DNA of 64,000 bases, from positions 101,081,319 through 101,145,318 of the forward strand of contig CP136066.1 in NCBI GenBank assembly GCA_032622095.1, in the 5' to 3' direction. The stretch comes from Siphonodentalium dalli. Taxonomy: Eukaryota > Mollusca > Scaphopoda > Gadilida > Siphonodentaliidae. A model generated the notes under the pieces. It saw only the letters and a program-made list of their open reading frames with translations. It was not told the DNA's origin and did not search any database. The position numbers and the translations under genes are program-made. Below, in pieces: positions 59,172 to 64,000 of the stretch (its first letter is position 1; each line of letters begins with the position of its first letter).

Positions 59172-59255
59172 TTAACAGAAAGGGGGGAAACATGTATACT
59201 GGTTGAGAAAATATAGAAAACAAGTCGGGCCAAAAAAATATATACCTGTGTTTCT

Positions 59256-60566
59256 TAGAGATGGGCGGTATTGAAATTTCAATCTCTGTATCGGTATCGG
59301 TAAATTTTCGTCGATTTACCTCAGTATCGGTACGGTAATCGGTATTGATATTAAATTATAAGACCAGAGCAGATAGTCCCAGTAAATTGTTGTAATTCAA
59401 GTTTTTAGCTGAACAATATACATGTATATATGACCACGGTCCACGGATTTACTACATTCGGGAAAATAGCTGGATTAGGCAACAAAATGACCTACGCAAT
59501 TAAGTAATATTCACACATCTCTTGACTTTGATGATTTACACGCATGTCATCGTACTGATTTGAAAAGAATAAGAGCATGACTACAATATTTTTTGTGTCA
59601 CTTGGTTTTCATAACATTTCCATGAGTGAATAGAATTGTGAGTAGTTTAAATCAGTGATCACAATTCACAAATTTATGAAAGTTCGCGCGATGCGCGATA
59701 TCATGAAAATTGGCAAACCATTGCAATTTCCGAACTGCAGATGCTCAAACCCGTGGGTGGTTCATATTCCCCTTGCAGTGTGATATACCGTTCATGTATA
59801 CAAGAGTCCCTTTTATTTATAGCAGCCAAGCTACCAGTTGCTATGGAATACTATTAGGGCCACTTCCTAATGCCGCTTTCGGCGTGCACCGAAAGCGACA
59901 AAAATTGCGTCATTAGTAATGCACCGGAAGCGACAAAATGTGCGTCGTTATGGTGCACTTTTTGTCGTTTTCGATACACTTTTTGTCGCTTTCAGCTTTT
60001 TTCGGCGCACGTGCATGGAAAGGGACAAAATGTGCGATATTAGCACTTGTTTCGGCGCACGGGTAGCGACAGAATGTGCGACGTAACGGCGCATTACTAA
60101 TGGAGCACTTTTTGTCGCTTTCTGCGCGCGCCGAAAGCGCCATTATGAAGTGGCCCTAATAGTATTCCATAGGTTGCACATGGTGCACAAGTGTTACTTT
60201 AAAGCTATCACGCGATCTTTTTGGTCAGCTATAAGCACATATGTACCCGGTATAATATACCGGTAAGTATATATATGTTTAATACAGTAGGATATAAACA
60301 TACGTATACCAACATATATGTGCACAACATTCCCAGATGTGCTATTTGCAATTGACAAGATCAGATTGTATAAAACAATTTGCAATGCATATATCAAGCC
60401 GCTATTGCATCACCGTCTATAACTATAAAGTAACGCACACATGTTGGTAATACATTAATAATTTCCTTACCGAAAATACGGTATTTTTAGTTTGATTCGG
60501 TACGGTACATCGGTATGGCGCTGATACCGATATCACATGGTAAATACCGAGTACCGCCCATCTCTA
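59256..60566. mobile_element. hAT-like non-autonomous element, 1311 bp, exact 8-bp target duplication
   Basis: Starts TAGAGATGGGCGGTATTG and ends GAGTACCGCCCATCTCTA. Both sides are flanked by GTGTTTCT (59248-59255 and 60567-60574), a perfect 8-bp duplication. Near each end are GGTATCGG/CCGATACC-type repeats. TAGAGATGGGC ends are classic for hAT elements. No transposase frame was seen. A separate MITE lies inside at 59841-60171. Confidence 0.95.
59841..60171. mobile_element. Palindromic MITE nested inside the hAT-like element
   Basis: The ends CTATGGAATACTATTAGGGC and GCCCTAATAGTATTCCATAG are inverted and followed inward by CACTTCCTAATGCCGCTTTC. The interior repeats GCGACAAAATGTGCG and its inverse many times. 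GTTG on both sides may be a short target duplication. Its GC content is higher than the surroundings. Confidence 0.85.
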
Positions 60567-60574
60567 GTGTTTCT

Positions 60575-61370
60575 GATGACATGCAAGAAAAAAAATAGGG
60601 GCGGGCGGGTGGCTTTTCATTCTATTTTTTTAATTTCATTTTATTTTCAACTTTGCCCAAAATAAATATGAATACCCCCCCCCCCCTCCTGGACTTCTTC
60701 TCCTTGTTTGTAATGTACTATACAATAATAGAACTAAGTACATAATATTAGAATATACATGTAGTGTAATTTATTGTTTTATTGAATACAAATGAATTTG
60801 ATTTAGCTGTGACATATATAACTGAAGTGTGGTATAAGTTCTGGTTTAAAGTACATGTGATGCGTCCATTTTTTCGAAAATGAACCAGTTTACAAGGAAA
60901 ATAAGAGCAGATGCGTACTAATTTAGCAAAATCAAATAAAATGAAAACGGTCGGGGGCGCCGGAATAGCAGTGGGCGGGTCACCAGAAACAGGTCTTTTT
61001 TTATTTTTGCCTCAAGGTTATATCACAATATAATATAATATTCACACATTACCTGATATAATGTCCATATAAACTTCAACACATCAAGATGCATGATACT
61101 GAATTATATTAAAATATGTCATTTTTGCTCATGAAAGCTGATGATACAAAAGCTGCATACCAGCCTTGTTAATGAATCCTGAATACCAGTTAAAATGGGC
61201 ATATGTTTCCCGAGTACCAGTTAACTGAGAGCTATGAATCCTGCGTGCCACTTCAAAATCATCCGAATCACACGTACCAGAAATGGGGGGGGGGGGGGGA
61301 CCGGGGGAGGTGACATCATCAGCCTTTCCTGTGTGACTGCCATCACAGATATCCAGGCTACCTGAAATAG
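60575..61370. other. No recognised gene; homopolymer runs
   Basis: C runs near 60675 and G runs near 61280. Otherwise unassigned. Confidence 0.4.
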
Positions 61371-61853
61371 CAGGCCTCAAAATATGGTGACAGACATTTG
61401 CGGAATGAGGTTCGCAGACAATGAATTTAGTGACGCTACCCTGCAGAACAGCAGGCAAGCATCAATAAATTCACCCTCTGGGGACCTCATTCTGCTTAAG
61501 CCTCATCTTATCTGCAAAGTATTTTTATTATCAAATTAACAAGTTTTTAGTTTTTTTTATAAACTTCTTTAGACAGTTTCTTTTTCTTTTTTAGTTTTGT
61601 TTTTTATACATGTATCCCCAAATTGGCAGTCAACACAATGCATAACCGAGGTGCCTATTTGGTGCACATCACCATCTTCTCCATTTGGGAACTGAAATCT
61701 ATGTCTAGGTCTCCCATAGTAGATGAGGCCATTCAGAATGAGGTCCTCAGAGGATGAATTTGGTGATGCTAGCCCACTGTGCTGGGTGGCATCACTAAAT
61801 TCACCCTCTGGGGACCTCCTACTGCAATGTCCAGCACCATATTTTGAGGCCTG
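61371..61853. mobile_element. Family M MITE variant with different outer ends, 483 bp
   Basis: Ends CAGGCCTCAAAATATGGTGA and CACCATATTTTGAGGCCTG. The inner GGTGAATTTAGT/AATTCACCCTCTGGGG core is that of family M. The flanks TGAAATAG and GTAAATAG match at 6/8. Confidence 0.82.
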
Positions 61854-61938
61854 GTAAATAGTCTCATTCAATCAATTAGAACTGCACATTGATGATACAG
61901 TAATGTCCTAAATATAATCGACCCCTAAACCACATATG

Positions 61939-62074
61939 AATTATGGGAAATTTTTCAGGATTTAGTCGGAAATATGGCTTGTCTCCATTCATCGGAAAGC
62001 TCTCACCGAGAACTTTCCGATGAATGGCAACAAGCCGTATTTATGACTAAATCCTGAAAAATTTCTCATAATTC
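61939..62074. repeat. Long foldback hairpin
   Basis: The arms of ~60 bp include GAATTATGGGAAATTTTTCA against TGAAAAATTTCTCATAATTC and CATTCATCGGAAAGCTCTC against GAGAACTTTCCGATGAATG. Confidence 0.9.
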
Positions 62075-62644
62075 TGCTCTGGTTAAAGGGTCATATACTT
62101 CGGGCATTACTGTAGCTCTTTAAACATTGCAGGTGCTGTATTCATGGATGCTGATATATTAATAATGATGTGCATGTAGCAGAACCAATATGGAGATATC
62201 AGTCTTGATTGTGATAACTGCAATATCTATCTCTGCCGCAGTGAATGCAGAATCTTCACTGCATATCATGCCTGAACAGGTCCATATATCATATGGAGGT
62301 ATGTGTCTAAACTTAATTAAAGCTATACTATGTAGGGCCGTGTGAATGGTTAGGAATTTTATATCGAATTGTGGTTCCAATTTAATGTTGAATCTCGATA
62401 TTGAGTCGTCAGGTACGTAGTGATAGATGTTTGCAAAGAATGTCTAAAACATATTTAATTGAGTTTAAAATTTCTGGAGAACGATTGTGATCAATCTCTT
62501 TATACTGGTGGAGCAAAAATGGGGCCAGGGGCCAATAATATAAAATTTCTACACATGTAAATTATAAGACAGTAAAATTTCAAGTGCTATAATTGACAAT
62601 ACCAAACATTGCATACACATGTGCTCTCTTGTGATGAGATTCTT
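62075..62644. other. No recognised gene
   Basis: Unassigned sequence between the foldback and a family M element. Confidence 0.4.
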
Positions 62645-62652
62645 ATCTTCAC

Positions 62653-63257
62653 CAAGCCTGAGTTTAGTGTACCTGTCGTTTGCAGAATGAGGTCCCCAGA
62701 GTGTGAATTAGTGACGCTATCCCACATAGCTAAAAAAAATTGAATCTATGTGAAGAAGTCTGATAATATATAATTGAAATTTGATAATATAGAAACTTTC
62801 CAGAGAAGATGAGGCCTAAGCACAATGAGGTTCACAAAGGTTGAATTTTGTGATGCTAGCCTGCATCGTGGGCTAGCATCATCAAATTCACCCTCTGGGG
62901 ACATCATTCTGCATGGCTTCATATGCTATGGGAGACAAAGACTCAGATTGAAGTTCCCAAATAGTGAATATTGTGATGTACACTCATTGGGAACCTCGAT
63001 TATGCAATGTGTCGTCAGCCATTTTGGGGATATAGAGAAACTAAACTAAAAAAATAATAGAATCTATGTGAAGAAGTTTCTATAGAAATTTGATAATAAA
63101 GAAACTTTCCAGTGAAGATGAGGCCTAAGCCCTAAGCAGAGTGAGGTCCCCAGAGGGTGAATTCAGTGATGCTAGCCCACTATGCAGGATAGCATCACTA
63201 AATTCACCCTCTGGGGACCTCATTCTGCAAATTACAGGCACACTAAACTCAGACTTG
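62653..63257. mobile_element. hAT-like long-TIR MITE (family M), 605 bp
   Basis: The ends CAAGCCTGAGTTTAGTGTAC and CACTAAACTCAGACTTG are inverted. The flanks ATCTTCAC (62645-62652) and ATCTTCAA (63258-63265) match at 7/8. An internal block (GAATCTATGTGAAGAAGT to GATGAGGCCTAAGC) is present twice, explaining the extra length. Confidence 0.87.
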
Positions 63258-63265
63258 ATCTTCAA

Positions 63266-64000
63266 GCAATATCAATAGAACCAGCCTAGGGTTAGAAACC
63301 AATGACTTTTATTTTTACCATTCGTTGTGATTTACATTTGTAGAAGTTTTTTAGCACAGGGCCCTGGAAGGCCCCCAGAGGATAGACTGTGAGTTCTACT
63401 AACCCTCCCTATATGTCTTATCTGGATTATCAGAATGAGTGGGGGGTTTCATCAGAGACTTGCCGAGTTGCAATAATACTATTTATAATGAAATTCTGTT
63501 CCTTTTATACCGGTACCTGGAATGAGGTTCCCAGAGGATGAATTCAGTGATGCTATCCCAATTGGAAATTGGAATACAGACACTCACACTAAGGTGTTCA
63601 GATGGCTGCATCCATTATGTTGTGTCCATTAACGCATGCAATGGAGAGATTCTATTTTCAACGCAATGTAACGGCCTGACACATTTCTTGTTTTCAATCG
63701 ATAAAATGTGGCGGCTGTCTTCGAAGCATGGGAAAATAAACTTGTGTTTATGTAAATAAAGTGTTAGTTGTTGGGATTTGATAGGTATGACATTATCATA
63801 CAATTAAATTTAATTTACTACAAATAGGTTGATTTACAATATTGCATTTATTCCAATATCAAACTTATTAGCTGTAATTATTAATGGGAAGCTCTGTGTT
63901 ATAACGCAATGAAACACCCATCTGAATGGCTTAACACAGACAACAGATCATGTCAACACAACGTTAAGGACCAATGCAACATATGTAATGGACTTGTCTG
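63266..64000. other. Right edge: no recognised gene, one family M scrap
   Basis: GAATGAGGTTCCCAGAGGAT followed by GAATTCAGTGATGCTATCCC at 63521-63560 is a family M fragment. The rest is unassigned. Confidence 0.5.

Overview
This looks like an AT-rich invertebrate animal genome, most likely a marine lophotrochozoan. That placement is an inference from the split host genes, the LINE types and the very high load of short DNA transposons; no species marker was read. No rRNA, complete tRNA, CRISPR array or bacterial-style operon was found.

Two host genes can be supported, arranged tail to tail. On the + strand, two exons (6571-7011 and 8661-8842) encode the C-terminal ~205 residues of a CYP2-clan cytochrome P450, with the I-helix, ExxR, PERF-like and haem-cysteine motifs all present. 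On the - strand, twelve exons between 35842 and 11891 encode a leucine-rich-repeat protein matching the LRRC74A family from its conserved N-terminal block to its stop codon. The splice phases agree at every junction. The first exon or exons of both genes were not found.

Layout. 1-3560: a 21/22-bp satellite that carries a piece of a hairpin transposon three times. 3561-6570: non-coding, with one MITE. 6571-8842: P450. 8843-11890: AT-rich repeats, an unassigned ORF and a LINE 3' end. 11891-35842: LRRC74A, whose introns hold a Helitron, Tc1-like, MULE-like, hAT-like and several TTAA-flanked MITEs, plus LINE fragments. 36595-38165: a minisatellite built on a TTAA-centred palindrome, itself split by a TTAA-flanked element. 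41465-50866: a nearly full-length LINE with a PHD-finger ORF1, interrupted by a second, 5'-truncated LINE and by a 480-bp MITE. 50937-64000: only mobile elements and unassigned sequence, including a 1.3-kb hAT-like element with an exact 8-bp target duplication and a further MITE inside it.

The strongest theme is target-site preference. At least six unrelated-looking MITE families here are bordered by TTAA, the piggyBac target. One case is proved inside the window: removing the 480-bp MITE plus one TTAA restores the LINE reading frame. Two copies of one TTAA family sit exactly on the terminal TTAA of another, and one sits directly after the GTAAGT splice donor of LRRC74A. I do not see a new defence or metabolic system. 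The most unusual content is this TTAA-element community, the palindromic minisatellite and the satellite with a captured hairpin.
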